From Bacteroidales bacterium UBA6207 (lineage in GTDB: Bacteria; Bacteroidota; Bacteroidia; Bacteroidales; F082), in NCBI GenBank assembly GCA_002421995.1, contig DISP01000221.1:1-45774 (forward strand): 45,774 nucleotides of DNA, given 5' to 3'. The notes beneath the pieces were generated by a model, which worked only from the letters and a program-made list of their open reading frames with translations, was not told where the DNA came from and did no database searches. The position numbers were made by a program, and so were the translations under genes. Position 1 is the first letter of the stretch, and each line of letters starts with the position of its first letter. Below are positions 1 through 7,931 of the stretch, in pieces.

Positions 1-4
1 CAAC

Positions 5-259
5 TCAGGAAACCACAAGAATGCTTACTGAGGTGATCAGCATCAAAACCATCAGTGTAACGACCCAAAACCGGTGAGCCAGACGCAGCTCCATAAAAAC
101 CATGGCAATCAGCATTATTTTTATTAATGCAAGCAAAAGCAAGATGCCGTGTTTAAGCTGAATGTGGCTGATCCACGCTGATGAAACCGCAGTCATCGTA
201 CTTAGAATAAGAAGTATTACCAGTACTTTTAAGTTGCTATCAATGAATGATTTAGTCAT
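5..259 (-). CDS. norF: NorF-like small membrane subunit (cytochrome c oxidase subunit IV family)
   Basis: An 84-residue, almost wholly hydrophobic protein with about three transmembrane segments (roughly residues 10-30, 36-56 and 62-83). Size, topology and position directly after a subunit III-like gene match NorF / prokaryotic cytochrome c oxidase subunit IV-like proteins. In denitrifiers norE and norF are accessory genes that support NO reductase activity or assembly; they are not catalytic. Its ATG directly abuts the norE stop codon, so translation is probably coupled. It is the last visible gene of the minus-strand nor operon; its stop lies four bases from the window edge, so a further distal gene cannot be excluded. 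The family call rests on topology and context because the sequence is short. Confidence 0.72.
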   Translation of the reverse strand: MTKSFIDSNLKVLVILLILSTMTAVSSAWISHIQLKHGILLLLALIKIMLIAMVFMELRLAHRFWVVTLMVLMLITSVSILVVS

Positions 260-838
260 TTAGAACAGGTATAAAACGGGGAATAATAAAAGCCATATCA
301 GATCACACATGTGCCAGAAAGCAGCTCCGGCTTCAAAATCTTCCGGCTTCAATTTTTCAGGCTGTTGTTTTAATTTCCGGCTCAGAAAATACAAAATAAC
401 CAAACCGGTCAAAACATGTATCAAATGAAAACCGGTAAGCAGCCAATAAAATGTAAAAAACATATTGAATGACAAGGTGAATCCATTTTCCAGTTTGCCA
501 TAATACTCAAACAATTTGAAGCCGATAAACAACAATCCGCCTACCATGGCTGAAAGACTGTTGCTATGCGCTGATTTGTAAGCCTTTATATGGAAATGTT
601 TCACGGCATTTGCCATGAAAAAGCCGCTGAGCAAAAGCAAAATGGTGTTGACTGTGGCTAAATTGGCATTAAGCAGATTTCCGGAACTACGAAATGTGTC
701 CGGATCAAGATTGCGGTAGTAGGCAAAAGCTACAAGCGCAAAGCCAAACGACAGCATTTCAACAAAGATGATCAACCAAAGGAGAATGCCCCCTGGTGGA
801 TAGAAAAAATTTTTATACCGATTTGTCTCTAAGCACAT
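260..838 (-). CDS. norE: NorE-like cytochrome c oxidase subunit III family protein
   Basis: A 192-residue integral membrane protein of the heme-copper oxidase subunit III superfamily with about five transmembrane helices. Family features include the early 'WLIIFVEMLSFGFALVAF' helix, the 'GFHLIHVLTGL' helix with its histidines, and a C-terminal 'AAFWHMCDLIWLLLFPVLYL' helix. It is shorter than canonical CoxC (about 260 residues), as is normal for NorE. NorE has no metal centre and is thought to assist NO reductase maturation or function. It starts 5 bp after the norD stop and its stop abuts norF, so norD-norE-norF is tightly packed. The family assignment is solid; the exact NorE role is inferred from the operon. 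Confidence 0.85.
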   Translation of the reverse strand: MCLETNRYKNFFYPPGGILLWLIIFVEMLSFGFALVAFAYYRNLDPDTFRSSGNLLNANLATVNTILLLLSGFFMANAVKHFHIKAYKSAHSNSLSAMVGGLLFIGFKLFEYYGKLENGFTLSFNMFFTFYWLLTGFHLIHVLTGLVILYFLSRKLKQQPEKLKPEDFEAGAAFWHMCDLIWLLLFPVLYLF

Positions 839-843
839 TGGTT

Positions 844-2604
844 TTAAAGCGATTTGATCTTGGTGTAAAGTTTAACAAGGGCGTGAAGTAATTCGTCCGG
901 ACGTGTGAGTATCTGGTAGTGATTTTGGCCAAACATCTGCGGTAAATAATACCTTGCCCTGGCTTCAATGGCCAAAGCAAATGTATGGACATTGACTGCT
1001 GACAGCTCCCTGAGCGATTGCTTCACATCCTGAATGCCGTATTGTCCTTCGTATTTATCAAAGTCGTTGGGCTTCCCGTCCGAGACGAAGATGATCCATT
1101 TGTTGCGGGTAGGTCGCTGTTTTAGCAACGATCCGGCATGTCTTATTGAAGCGCCAATGCGTGTATATCCCTGTGGCTCAATTGATCCAATTTTATTTCT
1201 GGCTTGATTCCAGCTGCCATCAAAATGCTTAATGGTAACAAAACGGCTATGGTTTCTGGTGTGCGACGAAAAACTTGCAATGGAGAAGTCAATGCCGTAC
1301 TCAAATAATATCTCACCAAAAAGAATGGAAACCTGCTTTTCAACATCTATTACTCTGTTTCCGGCGGCATAGCTGTCGGTTGACATGGAACTATCAAGCA
1401 GCAACAGGATTGAGATGTCTTTTTCAGCTTTTTTTGTCGAAAAATAAATCTTTTCATTGGGTGTCCGGCGATTGACCAAATCCACAAACATGTCCGTAAC
1501 CTGATCATTATCAAATTCTTCACCTTGGGTTTGATACCTTATTTGCATGCGCTTATTGTTTACATGCGCCAACATTTTTCGCAATGCTGCGAGCATCTTT
1601 CCATTTTCGGAAATCACTTTCTGGTAATATGAAGAATCGTTTTGAACAGGAAATTCAGGATATACCTTGCAAAAATCTTTTCGATAAGCAGATTTTTTAT
1701 AGTCCCATTCATCATAAAGAATACATTCGCTAACTGATTGTATATCTGCGCTTTCAGAGATGGTAGTTTGTTCAGTGAATTCCGAATGGTAAACACTATG
1801 GGTAGGTTCATCGGTCCTGACAACAAACTTCATCTGAAGTTCGTCCAAAGCATCAGCATGTTCCTCCAGCTGATCCGAACCATCAAAGTCGCGCCAAACA
1901 CCATCGTATTCTTCAGCCGTTTCAACCTTTTCAAAATTATGCGTCATCACATAGTCTTCCTGACTTTTTTTGTCAACCTTCAGCAACGAAACTTGTTCCA
2001 CGGCTTTCGCTTTCAAAGTGGAAGCAGCTTTGTTTTTTGCGTTCCAGGCTTTCATTTCGTTCGGTTCATTCAGCAACTTTTCCTGACTTGACGATTTTTC
2101 CTCCGTCATCCACTTTCCATATAACCAATGCAACAGCATTTCTTTCCGGTTTTCACTACATAAGTCGAGTTCTTTTTTCAGTTTGTCGTGGATTTCCATG
2201 GAAAGCGGGTAGTCCTGCTCCAAGGTCTTCAGCACGATAGGTGCTGTTTCTAAGGCTTTTTTTCGTGATATATGTGTAGGATGGTCTTCATTGTCAAGCC
2301 AGTTCAGCTTTAATTTTCTTTGGGCGGAGAGGTATAATACCCTGAAAATGAAGAACTGGAGATTTGTTTCCTTATCCGCCATCAAAGAATACTCCGTTGG
2401 GAGAAAAAAATGAAGCCCCTTGAACCCACCCTCCTCCAATGCCGGGACAATATCAATGGCTTCGCCGGTTAGTGCCCTGGCCATCACGGTGAGACGCTGC
2501 TGAGCTTCGTTCAAAAGCACTCTTCTTGCTAATAAACTGCTGTCCGTTTTACTTTTTTTTAAAAAACGGGCTGCTTTTCCAAAAATATACTCATCAAGTG
2601 CCAT
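844..2604 (-). CDS. norD: NorD, VWA-domain NO reductase activation protein
   Basis: A 586-residue cytoplasmic protein with a divergent N-terminal region and a C-terminal von Willebrand factor A domain (about residues 395-580). The metal-ion adhesion motif is visible as 'LLLLDSSMSTD' (DxSxS), with a later 'FVSDGKPND' strand. NorD works with the MoxR-type AAA+ ATPase NorQ as a chaperone pair that inserts or activates the non-heme iron of the NorB active site. Length and architecture fit the family (about 600 residues). It follows norQ by 39 bp in the same operon. The middle region (about residues 180-290) is charged and low in conservation features, as expected for the linker. Confidence 0.92.
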   Translation of the reverse strand: MALDEYIFGKAARFLKKSKTDSSLLARRVLLNEAQQRLTVMARALTGEAIDIVPALEEGGFKGLHFFLPTEYSLMADKETNLQFFIFRVLYLSAQRKLKLNWLDNEDHPTHISRKKALETAPIVLKTLEQDYPLSMEIHDKLKKELDLCSENRKEMLLHWLYGKWMTEEKSSSQEKLLNEPNEMKAWNAKNKAASTLKAKAVEQVSLLKVDKKSQEDYVMTHNFEKVETAEEYDGVWRDFDGSDQLEEHADALDELQMKFVVRTDEPTHSVYHSEFTEQTTISESADIQSVSECILYDEWDYKKSAYRKDFCKVYPEFPVQNDSSYYQKVISENGKMLAALRKMLAHVNNKRMQIRYQTQGEEFDNDQVTDMFVDLVNRRTPNEKIYFSTKKAEKDISILLLLDSSMSTDSYAAGNRVIDVEKQVSILFGEILFEYGIDFSIASFSSHTRNHSRFVTIKHFDGSWNQARNKIGSIEPQGYTRIGASIRHAGSLLKQRPTRNKWIIFVSDGKPNDFDKYEGQYGIQDVKQSLRELSAVNVHTFALAIEARARYYLPQMFGQNHYQILTRPDELLHALVKLYTKIKSL

Positions 2605-2643
2605 TCTTTTTAATTCCGTTGATACTTAATTTTTTCTGATCAC

Positions 2644-3426
2644 TCAAATCATCAGATTACTAAGATCCGTCAACGCCTCAAGCACTTGTTGATCATCCGT
2701 AAGTGGTTCAATCACAGCCGATCTTACGGCAAGCCGCCTGGGTAAACCTGATTGAATCAGCTTTGCCGCATCAACCAGCAGACGTGTCGAAACCGTTTCG
2801 GCCAGCCCAACTTCCTCCAGATTTCTGATTTTTTGACCAATTTTCACCAATTTTTCTGCCTCATCCGGTGTGATGTCACTTTCGTTCACAAGAATCTGTA
2901 TTTCAGCGTCTTTCTTTGGATAATGAAAAGGTATTGCCACAAAACGCTGACGCGTAGATGGTTTCAATTCCTTGAAACCGCGCTGGTAGCCGGGGTTAAA
3001 TGATGCAACCAGCATAAAATCCGGATGCGCAGCTATGTGCTCATTCAGTTTATCAATGAAGAGCATGCGTCTGTAATCGGTGAGCGAGTGAATGGCAACA
3101 ATCACATCAGGCCTGGCTTCGGCCACTTCATCTAAATAGATGATGGCTCCTGTTTTCACAGCCGTTGTGAGCGGGCCATCGAGCCAAATCGTTTCTGCTC
3201 CCTTGATAATAAACCGGCCAATAAGGTCGGTGGCTGATGTTTCTTCGTGGCAACTGATTGTAATATGTTGTTTATCAAGCTTGTGAGCCATAAATTCAAC
3301 AAAACGGGTCTTCCCGGTTCCGGTTGGCCCTTTTAACAAAACAGGTAATCGCTTCTTGAAAGCGTGTTCAAATATTGCTGTTTCCTGTGCAGCTTCCAAA
3401 TAAAACGGGGGATTATCTTTTTTCAT
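2644..3426 (-). CDS. norQ: NorQ, MoxR-family AAA+ ATPase for NO reductase activation
   Basis: A 260-residue single-domain AAA+ ATPase. Walker A is 'GPTGTGKT' (residues 33-40), Walker B is 'IIYLDEVAEA' near residue 95, and an arginine-finger region 'LKPSTRQRFVAI' follows. It belongs to the CbbQ/NirQ/NorQ group of MoxR ATPases, which partner with a VWA protein, here NorD encoded next, to activate the diiron NO reductase. It is separated from the upstream norB by 65 bp that contain a terminator-like hairpin, so it may be expressed below norCB. The ATG chosen lies just before 'KKDNPPFYLEAAQE', the usual N-terminus of this group. Confidence 0.93.
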   Translation of the reverse strand: MKKDNPPFYLEAAQETAIFEHAFKKRLPVLLKGPTGTGKTRFVEFMAHKLDKQHITISCHEETSATDLIGRFIIKGAETIWLDGPLTTAVKTGAIIYLDEVAEARPDVIVAIHSLTDYRRMLFIDKLNEHIAAHPDFMLVASFNPGYQRGFKELKPSTRQRFVAIPFHYPKKDAEIQILVNESDITPDEAEKLVKIGQKIRNLEEVGLAETVSTRLLVDAAKLIQSGLPRRLAVRSAVIEPLTDDQQVLEALTDLSNLMI

Positions 3427-3439
3427 TTTTAATGAGATT

Positions 3440-3469
3440 AAAAAAGGGCACAGCTATGGCACCGTGCCC
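3440..3469 (-). terminator. Terminator-like hairpin between norB and norQ
   Basis: Read on the minus strand, GGGCAC and GTGCCC form a 6-bp GC-rich stem around a 12-nt loop, followed by six T. It sits inside the nor operon, after the norB stop and before the norQ start. It may act as a partial terminator or processing site that lets the structural genes norCB be made in excess of the activation genes. Strength is inferred from the sequence only. Confidence 0.55.
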
Positions 3470-3491
3470 CCCGAATCAAAACTTTGCGGAA

Positions 3492-4835
3492 TTACAAAGT
3501 TTCCTCCACCCCGATAGCTTCGTTATTGGGCCGGCCATAGCGGAAAAATTCAATGATATAGAACGTGATGCCGGTTGCAAACATGGTGGCGTTGAGCACC
3601 AGAACCAGAAAATGTACTTCGATTTCCTGTTGAACAGCTCCAAATTCCAAACCGGTTTTACGCTCAAGATATACCTGTGCAACGCCAGCCACCCCAAATG
3701 CTGCTGTCATTCCCAACATGCCTATGTTTGAAAGCCAGAAGGCCAATTGCCCGTTCACTGTGTCGTAAAGCTTGCGCCCTGTAAGATTGGGTAAGGCAAA
3801 AGTTATGAATGAAAAAACAATCATGCCATAAGCACCCCAGAATGCCAAATGACCGTGCATGGCCGTAACAAGCGTTCCGTGTGTGTACATATTAACTTGC
3901 GGTAGCGTATGTGCCATCCCAAGCAAACCGGCACCCACAAAAGAAAGTACAGCAGTCCCAAGAGTCCAGTAGAGGGCAAGTTTATTGGGATGCCTTTTCT
4001 CGCCTTTGCGGTACATGGCAACTGCAAACAAAGCCATTGCCAGAAAAGCAAGTGGCTCCATCATCGAGAATATGCCCCCGATGATTAGCCATATTTTGCC
4101 AACACCGATATAATAATAGTGATGTCCTGTTCCCAGAATTCCTGACAGAAAAGTCAGTCCGACAATCACATAGAGCCACTTTTCAATCACCTCGCGATCC
4201 ACTCCGGTGAGTTTAATAAGCAGGAAAGCCAATATACCGCCCATGATAAGCTCCCAAACGCCTTCCACCCATAGATGAACCACCCACCAACGGAAAAAAG
4301 AGTCCATTGTTTGATTGTCGAACCAAACCATCCCGGGTAAATAGAGCAAAGCTGCAAAAACAAGCCCCATAGCTAAAACCATTGATGTAGTGGTTCGTTT
4401 TTTGCCTTTGTAGAGGGTTGCAAGTATAATCCCCAAAAAAGTGAGTACGTTCACCACAACCAGCCAGTCGAGCGGCCGTGGAATTTCGAGAAACTTTCTA
4501 CCCTCCCAATAGTTCAGATGATACCCAACAATGGCAACAACTCCAACCAATAGAAATGAAATCAATTGAATATAAGCCAGCTTCACATTAACGAGTTCCT
4601 GTTGCGCCTCTTCAGGAATTATGTAGTAGGCCGCACCCATAAAACCAAGCAGCAGCCAAACAACAAGCAGGTTTGTATGCACAGCACGTGCAGTGTTGAA
4701 AGGAATCACACTGTGAAGGCCGTCGTAACCCATATGGGCAAATCCCATGATAAAGCCATAAACAATCTGAAGGCTGAGCAACAACATGGCTGCTGCGAAA
4801 AACCAATATGCAACTTTTTGTGATTGATATTTCAT
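3492..4835 (-). CDS. norB: Nitric oxide reductase catalytic subunit NorB (cNOR type)
   Basis: A 447-residue, twelve-helix heme-copper oxidase superfamily protein that reduces 2 NO to N2O in the cytoplasmic membrane. The ligands of the Pseudomonas aeruginosa enzyme are all present. His187, His238 and His239 fit the non-heme iron ligands, with Glu191 and Glu195 in 'HLWVEGVWELIMGG' (P. aeruginosa H207, E211, E215, H258, H259). His327 and His329 in 'TAMHGHLAFWGAYG' match the heme b3/b ligands H347 and H349, and His53 matches the second heme b ligand. There is no N-terminal quinol-oxidase extension as in qNOR, and norC is encoded 27 bp upstream, so this is the cytochrome c-dependent form. Very high confidence. 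Confidence 0.97.
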   Translation of the reverse strand: MKYQSQKVAYWFFAAAMLLLSLQIVYGFIMGFAHMGYDGLHSVIPFNTARAVHTNLLVVWLLLGFMGAAYYIIPEEAQQELVNVKLAYIQLISFLLVGVVAIVGYHLNYWEGRKFLEIPRPLDWLVVVNVLTFLGIILATLYKGKKRTTTSMVLAMGLVFAALLYLPGMVWFDNQTMDSFFRWWVVHLWVEGVWELIMGGILAFLLIKLTGVDREVIEKWLYVIVGLTFLSGILGTGHHYYYIGVGKIWLIIGGIFSMMEPLAFLAMALFAVAMYRKGEKRHPNKLALYWTLGTAVLSFVGAGLLGMAHTLPQVNMYTHGTLVTAMHGHLAFWGAYGMIVFSFITFALPNLTGRKLYDTVNGQLAFWLSNIGMLGMTAAFGVAGVAQVYLERKTGLEFGAVQQEIEVHFLVLVLNATMFATGITFYIIEFFRYGRPNNEAIGVEETL

Positions 4836-4862
4836 CGTGATAAATTTTTAAACATTTTAATA

Positions 4863-5309
4863 TTAACGACTTACATCTGGTTTTGGAGGAAATCCATTGA
4901 GATCTACCTCGCCAACCCATTTAAAAAACGCAACCAGATCGGTGGCTTCGGCATCCGAAAAACCATAAGCCACCATTTTGCGTCCTCGTGGTGCCCAGGG
5001 TGTTTGTGTCATTAGCGCTGCTTTGATATAGCCTTCACCTCGTCGTTCGAACACTTTAGTAAGCTCCGGCGCATAATAAGCGCCTTCGCCAAAAATGGTG
5101 TGGCAACCCATGCAATTGTTCGATTCCCACAAATGCTTTCCCCGAACAACTTGTTCAGTAAGGTTTTGCAGGTTCGTTTGTTTAGGAACATCGTTGCTCA
5201 GCGAGTTCCACGAAAGTCCCAGAAAGATAGCAAAAGTGACTATCGTTCCTCCCAGAAAAAACGTACGTGCTTGAGATTTTGATAACATAATGATTTGATT
5301 TTGATTCAT
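4863..5309 (-). CDS. norC: Nitric oxide reductase cytochrome c subunit NorC
   Basis: A 148-residue membrane-anchored monoheme cytochrome c. One N-terminal transmembrane helix (about residues 15-35) is followed by a periplasmic domain with the heme-binding CxxCH at 66-70 ('NNCMGCHTIFGEGAYYAPEL'). A later Met in 'GRKMVAYGFSD' is placed as the sixth heme ligand. NorC passes electrons from soluble cytochromes to NorB. It is the first gene of the operon. The start at 5309 is the first ATG after the predicted promoter; an internal ATG at codon 8 (5288) is also possible. A 26-bp palindrome and a TAnnTTTG promoter lie 100-142 bp upstream. Confidence 0.95.
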   Translation of the reverse strand: MNQNQIIMLSKSQARTFFLGGTIVTFAIFLGLSWNSLSNDVPKQTNLQNLTEQVVRGKHLWESNNCMGCHTIFGEGAYYAPELTKVFERRGEGYIKAALMTQTPWAPRGRKMVAYGFSDAEATDLVAFFKWVGEVDLNGFPPKPDVSR

Positions 5310-5408
5310 AATAAAGATAATAATACCTGTATATCTTAAATTATATTGAAGTAATAATTGAATTCTATATCGAAACGATAAATTGCGAAAACAAGCACTT
5401 CAATACTG

Positions 5409-5416
5409 CAAATGTA
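5409..5416 (-). promoter_or_regulatory. Predicted nor operon promoter, -7 element
   Basis: TACATTTG on the minus strand matches the Bacteroidota -7 consensus TAnnTTTG exactly. A -33-like TTG lies at 5435-5437, giving an 18-bp spacer. The predicted start near 5403 leaves a leader of about 95 nt before norC. Confidence 0.65.
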
Positions 5417-5425
5417 AAACTTTTT

Positions 5426-5451
5426 TATTTCGGACAATATTGTCCGAAATA
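5426..5451. promoter_or_regulatory. Perfect 26-bp palindrome, likely operator of the nor operon
   Basis: Both arms are fully complementary across 26 bp, with core TTCGGACAATATTGTCCGAA. It lies between the rlmN stop and norC. On the minus strand it is followed by an A-run, not a T-run, so it is not a normal rlmN terminator. Its centre (5438.5) would lie near -35 of the predicted nor start, covering the -33 element, which favours repression. NO-responsive candidates are an NsrR/Rrf2-type repressor or a CRP/FNR-type regulator; no regulator gene is adjacent. Confidence 0.75.
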
Positions 5452-5479
5452 TTTTTAATGAAATGAAAATCTTTGAAGA

Positions 5480-6520
5480 TTAAAAATCTGGTGATTGCAT
5501 TTTCACAAGGGCTTTCGTAGAGAGCAACCCGCAGGCAGCAAAGATATCTTGTCCGCGAGAGGCCCTGATGGTTGTTCGAATACCCTTTTTCACCAGGGCT
5601 TCTCTAAACTGCTGGATGACAGTTTCATCAGAACTCTCCAAAGGCGTGTCTGGAATGGGATGAAAGCGAATGAGGTTTATCCGGCAACGCATTCCGTTAA
5701 GCAAACGTGCTATTTCGTTCACATGTTTGGGGCTATCGTTCAGGCCTTTGAACATGATGTATTCGAACGAAACACGTCGTTGCCTGCCCATATCAAAAGC
5801 GCGCAGGGTTTCGATCACTTCTGCAATTGGATAAACGTTTTCGATGGGCATGAGTTTTTTGCGTTCTTCATGAAAAGGTGTGTGCATGCTCACTGCGAGA
5901 TGGCATTCCGACTTTTCGAGAAAGTGCTTCATGGCCGGTATCATTCCAATTGTAGATACTGTTATTCGGCGCGGACTCATGGCATAGCCCCATTCTGAAG
6001 TGAGGAGTTCGAGGCTTTTCATCACGTTTTCGAGGTTATCAAAAGGCTCTCCCATGCCCATGTAAACGATGTTTGTCAGTTTTTCGCGTTCAGGAAGGCT
6101 ACTGATCTGGTTCACGATTTCGCCGGCCGAAAGTTGTGATTGAAAACCTTGTTTACCCGTCATGCAAAACAAACAGCCCATTTTGCAGCCAACCTGTGAT
6201 GAAACACACAATGTGGCCCTGTCGTCATCCGGAATATAGGCTGCTTCGATGAAGCGGCTTTTAGCTGTTGGGAAAAGGTATTTTTTTGTGCCATCAGCCG
6301 AGGATTGCACATTTGAAAATGTTTCCAAGCCTATGCTGCACGACTCGTTCAGGCGTTGTCTGTCTTTTAACGAGATATTCGTCATTTCGTCAAAACTTCG
6401 GGCATGATTTTTATATAACCATTCAGCAATTTGCTTTGCTGCAAAGGGTTTCATTCCAAGCTCACCGACAACTTGTTTGAGTTCTTCGGGGGTTTTTCCA
6501 AACAGGGTAATTTTTTCCAT
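5480..6520 (-). CDS. rlmN: RlmN, dual-specificity 23S rRNA A2503 / tRNA A37 methyltransferase
   Basis: A 346-residue radical SAM enzyme that makes 2-methyladenosine in 23S rRNA and in some tRNAs. The 4Fe-4S motif CxxxCxxC is Cys112, Cys116 and Cys119 in 'VGCKMGCLFCMTG'. A 'GMGEPFDN' SAM-binding motif follows. The C-terminal 'AACGLLSTK' carries the cysteine that forms the covalent intermediate. Length and all motifs fit RlmN. Cfr, the A2503 C8-methylating paralogue, is less likely given this chromosomal housekeeping context. It follows the reductase gene by 27 bp, and both probably share the promoter near 7246. Confidence 0.93.
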   Translation of the reverse strand: MEKITLFGKTPEELKQVVGELGMKPFAAKQIAEWLYKNHARSFDEMTNISLKDRQRLNESCSIGLETFSNVQSSADGTKKYLFPTAKSRFIEAAYIPDDDRATLCVSSQVGCKMGCLFCMTGKQGFQSQLSAGEIVNQISSLPEREKLTNIVYMGMGEPFDNLENVMKSLELLTSEWGYAMSPRRITVSTIGMIPAMKHFLEKSECHLAVSMHTPFHEERKKLMPIENVYPIAEVIETLRAFDMGRQRRVSFEYIMFKGLNDSPKHVNEIARLLNGMRCRINLIRFHPIPDTPLESSDETVIQQFREALVKKGIRTTIRASRGQDIFAACGLLSTKALVKMQSPDF

Positions 6521-6547
6521 GATTTTTTGGCGTCAATAATATCCCGG

Positions 6548-7228
6548 TCAGAAATAAATTTCCGACATAATGCGTTCTATGGCAATTCCTTTACCGATGA
6601 GAATGTCTCTAACCTCAACCACCATTTCGGCACTACCGCAAAGGTAATACATTTGATGGGCCGGCAATTGTTGCTGTTGTTGCAACCATGTGGTCAAACG
6701 CCCGTGATACATACCATCACCCGATTCCTGAGAGCAGCAGCGAATGTAATTGTCTTTCAGTGCAGTAGCAAACTCATCCTGAAAGTAGAAATTATGTGCA
6801 AACCTTCCTCCGTGAATGAGTTTTTTATTGTGAGTAAGCCCGGCACGGAGCATTGAGCGATAAGGAGCAACACCGGTACCTGAAGCAATGAACCATGCCG
6901 GTTGTTCATCGCCGAGAAAAGCACCAAACGGCGCCGAAACCAGCAGTTGATCGCCTTTTGAACATTTTGCAAGCATGGGTGTGAGCAATCCATCAGGTTT
7001 GACACTAAAAAGTATTTGCATAGTTTCGTCTTTTGGCGCACTGCACAGGCTGTAAAGACGTGGGGCAATGGAAGCATCCAACGTAATGGCAACAACCTGT
7101 CCGGGCAAAAAATCGTGGGTTTGTGGCAGGCTTAAAATATATGCATCAGTACTGATCTGATTGATATCGAGGAGAGTAAGCGGTTTTAGCGGAAGCTTTT
7201 TTACAAATCCTGACAGGCCGGTGTCCAT
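6548..7228 (-). CDS. FAD/NAD(P)H-binding oxidoreductase, ferredoxin/flavodoxin reductase-like
   Basis: About 226 residues with the ferredoxin-NADP+ reductase fold. The FAD-binding beta barrel holds 'RLYSLCSAP' (RxYS type), and the NAD(P) domain holds 'ASGTGVAPYRSML' and 'LCGSAEM' followed by the C-terminal 'ERIMSEIYF'. It moves electrons between NAD(P)H and a ferredoxin, flavodoxin or heme partner; the partner cannot be read from sequence. The ATG at 7228 is preferred over an upstream TTG (7255) because the -7 element at 7243-7250 would place the transcript start at about 7237, after that TTG. Next downstream is rlmN, 27 bp away. Proximity to nor and to the oxidative-stress genes is suggestive only. 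Confidence 0.82.
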   Translation of the reverse strand: MDTGLSGFVKKLPLKPLTLLDINQISTDAYILSLPQTHDFLPGQVVAITLDASIAPRLYSLCSAPKDETMQILFSVKPDGLLTPMLAKCSKGDQLLVSAPFGAFLGDEQPAWFIASGTGVAPYRSMLRAGLTHNKKLIHGGRFAHNFYFQDEFATALKDNYIRCCSQESGDGMYHGRLTTWLQQQQQLPAHQMYYLCGSAEMVVEVRDILIGKGIAIERIMSEIYF

Positions 7229-7242
7229 TTTCTTCTTTTTTG

Positions 7243-7250
7243 CAAAACTA
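7243..7250 (-). promoter_or_regulatory. Predicted -7 element for reductase-rlmN
   Basis: TAGTTTTG on the minus strand matches TAnnTTTG and ends 14 bp before the ATG at 7228. It decides that start over the upstream TTG. Confidence 0.6.
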
Positions 7251-7324
7251 CACAATTAGGCCGGTTTCTATGATTTCAAGAGCGAAATGGCTGAAATGCT
7301 TCGGGTTGCAGATGCAAATCTGAC

Positions 7325-7355
7325 AAAAAAAAGACCACCTTAAAAAGATGGTCTT
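7325..7355 (-). terminator. Rho-independent terminator of dps
   Basis: AAGACCATCTT and AAGGTGGTCTT pair (one G-T) on the minus strand around a short loop, followed by eight T. It lies 19 bp after the dps stop. Confidence 0.85.
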
Positions 7356-7373
7356 CAGTAGTTTATAAGATGT

Positions 7374-7847
7374 TTATCCCAACCAGGCCGACAGCATCCA
7401 CACTGTTTTTTCCTGCGCGCGGATATAGTCGCTCATTAGTGCATTGGTTCCTTCATCATTGGCATCGGCCGAGAGTTCGAGCAGTTCTCGTTCGAGCACA
7501 ATCAGTTTTTGGAAACCATCCAGCAGATGTTCGACGGCTTCGCGTCCCTGACTCACATTTTTCACTTCCTTAATTTGCGCCGTAGCGTTATAGATGCTGT
7601 ATGCATGAGCAGGTGTGTGGCCGAGTGTGAGAATACGTTCGGCAATTTCATCAATTTTCAGAATCGTATCATCGTAGATTTCTTCGAATTTCAGGTGCAA
7701 TTCAAAGAATTTTTCGCCCCTGATATTCCAGTGAAACCCCCTGACATTCATATAAAAAACAGAAAAGTTTGCAAGCAGTTCATTCAATTTTTCGGCTAAG
7801 TTGGTGGCCTTTTCTTTGTCGAGGCCAATGGCATTAAGTTTTCCCAT
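7374..7847 (-). CDS. dps: Dps family DNA-protecting ferritin-like protein
   Basis: A 157-residue four-helix protein of the Dps/mini-ferritin family. The intersubunit ferroxidase ligands are visible: His39 in 'RGFHWNIRG', His51 in 'FFELHLKFEEIYDD', and Asp66 and Glu70 in 'KIDEIAERI'. It stores iron and removes hydrogen peroxide by oxidising Fe(II), shielding DNA during oxidative stress or stationary phase. It sits beside a peroxiredoxin and oxyR and is bounded by its own terminator. A near-consensus -7 (TACCTTTA, plus-strand 7880-7887) lies upstream, partly overlapping the tail of the preceding terminator. Confident family call. Confidence 0.94.
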   Translation of the reverse strand: MGKLNAIGLDKEKATNLAEKLNELLANFSVFYMNVRGFHWNIRGEKFFELHLKFEEIYDDTILKIDEIAERILTLGHTPAHAYSIYNATAQIKEVKNVSQGREAVEHLLDGFQKLIVLERELLELSADANDEGTNALMSDYIRAQEKTVWMLSAWLG

Positions 7848-7888
7848 TTCTTCTATTTTTTTAAGTTTATTACTAAGCGTAAAGGTAC

Positions 7889-7923
7889 AAAAAAAAGGCA
7901 GGGTATGAAGATTCCTGCCTTTT
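7889..7923 (-). terminator. Rho-independent terminator of the peroxiredoxin gene
   Basis: A perfect 10-bp stem (AAAAGGCAGG with CCTGCCTTTT) around an 11-nt loop, then a T-run on the minus strand. It starts 9 bp after the peroxiredoxin stop and separates it from dps. Confidence 0.88.
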
Positions 7924-7931
7924 AAAAATCG

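Noticed and set aside
5426..5451. The large palindrome as a terminator for rlmN
   Set aside because: On the minus strand the stem is followed by an A-run, not T, and it overlaps the predicted nor -33 element. Operator is the better reading.
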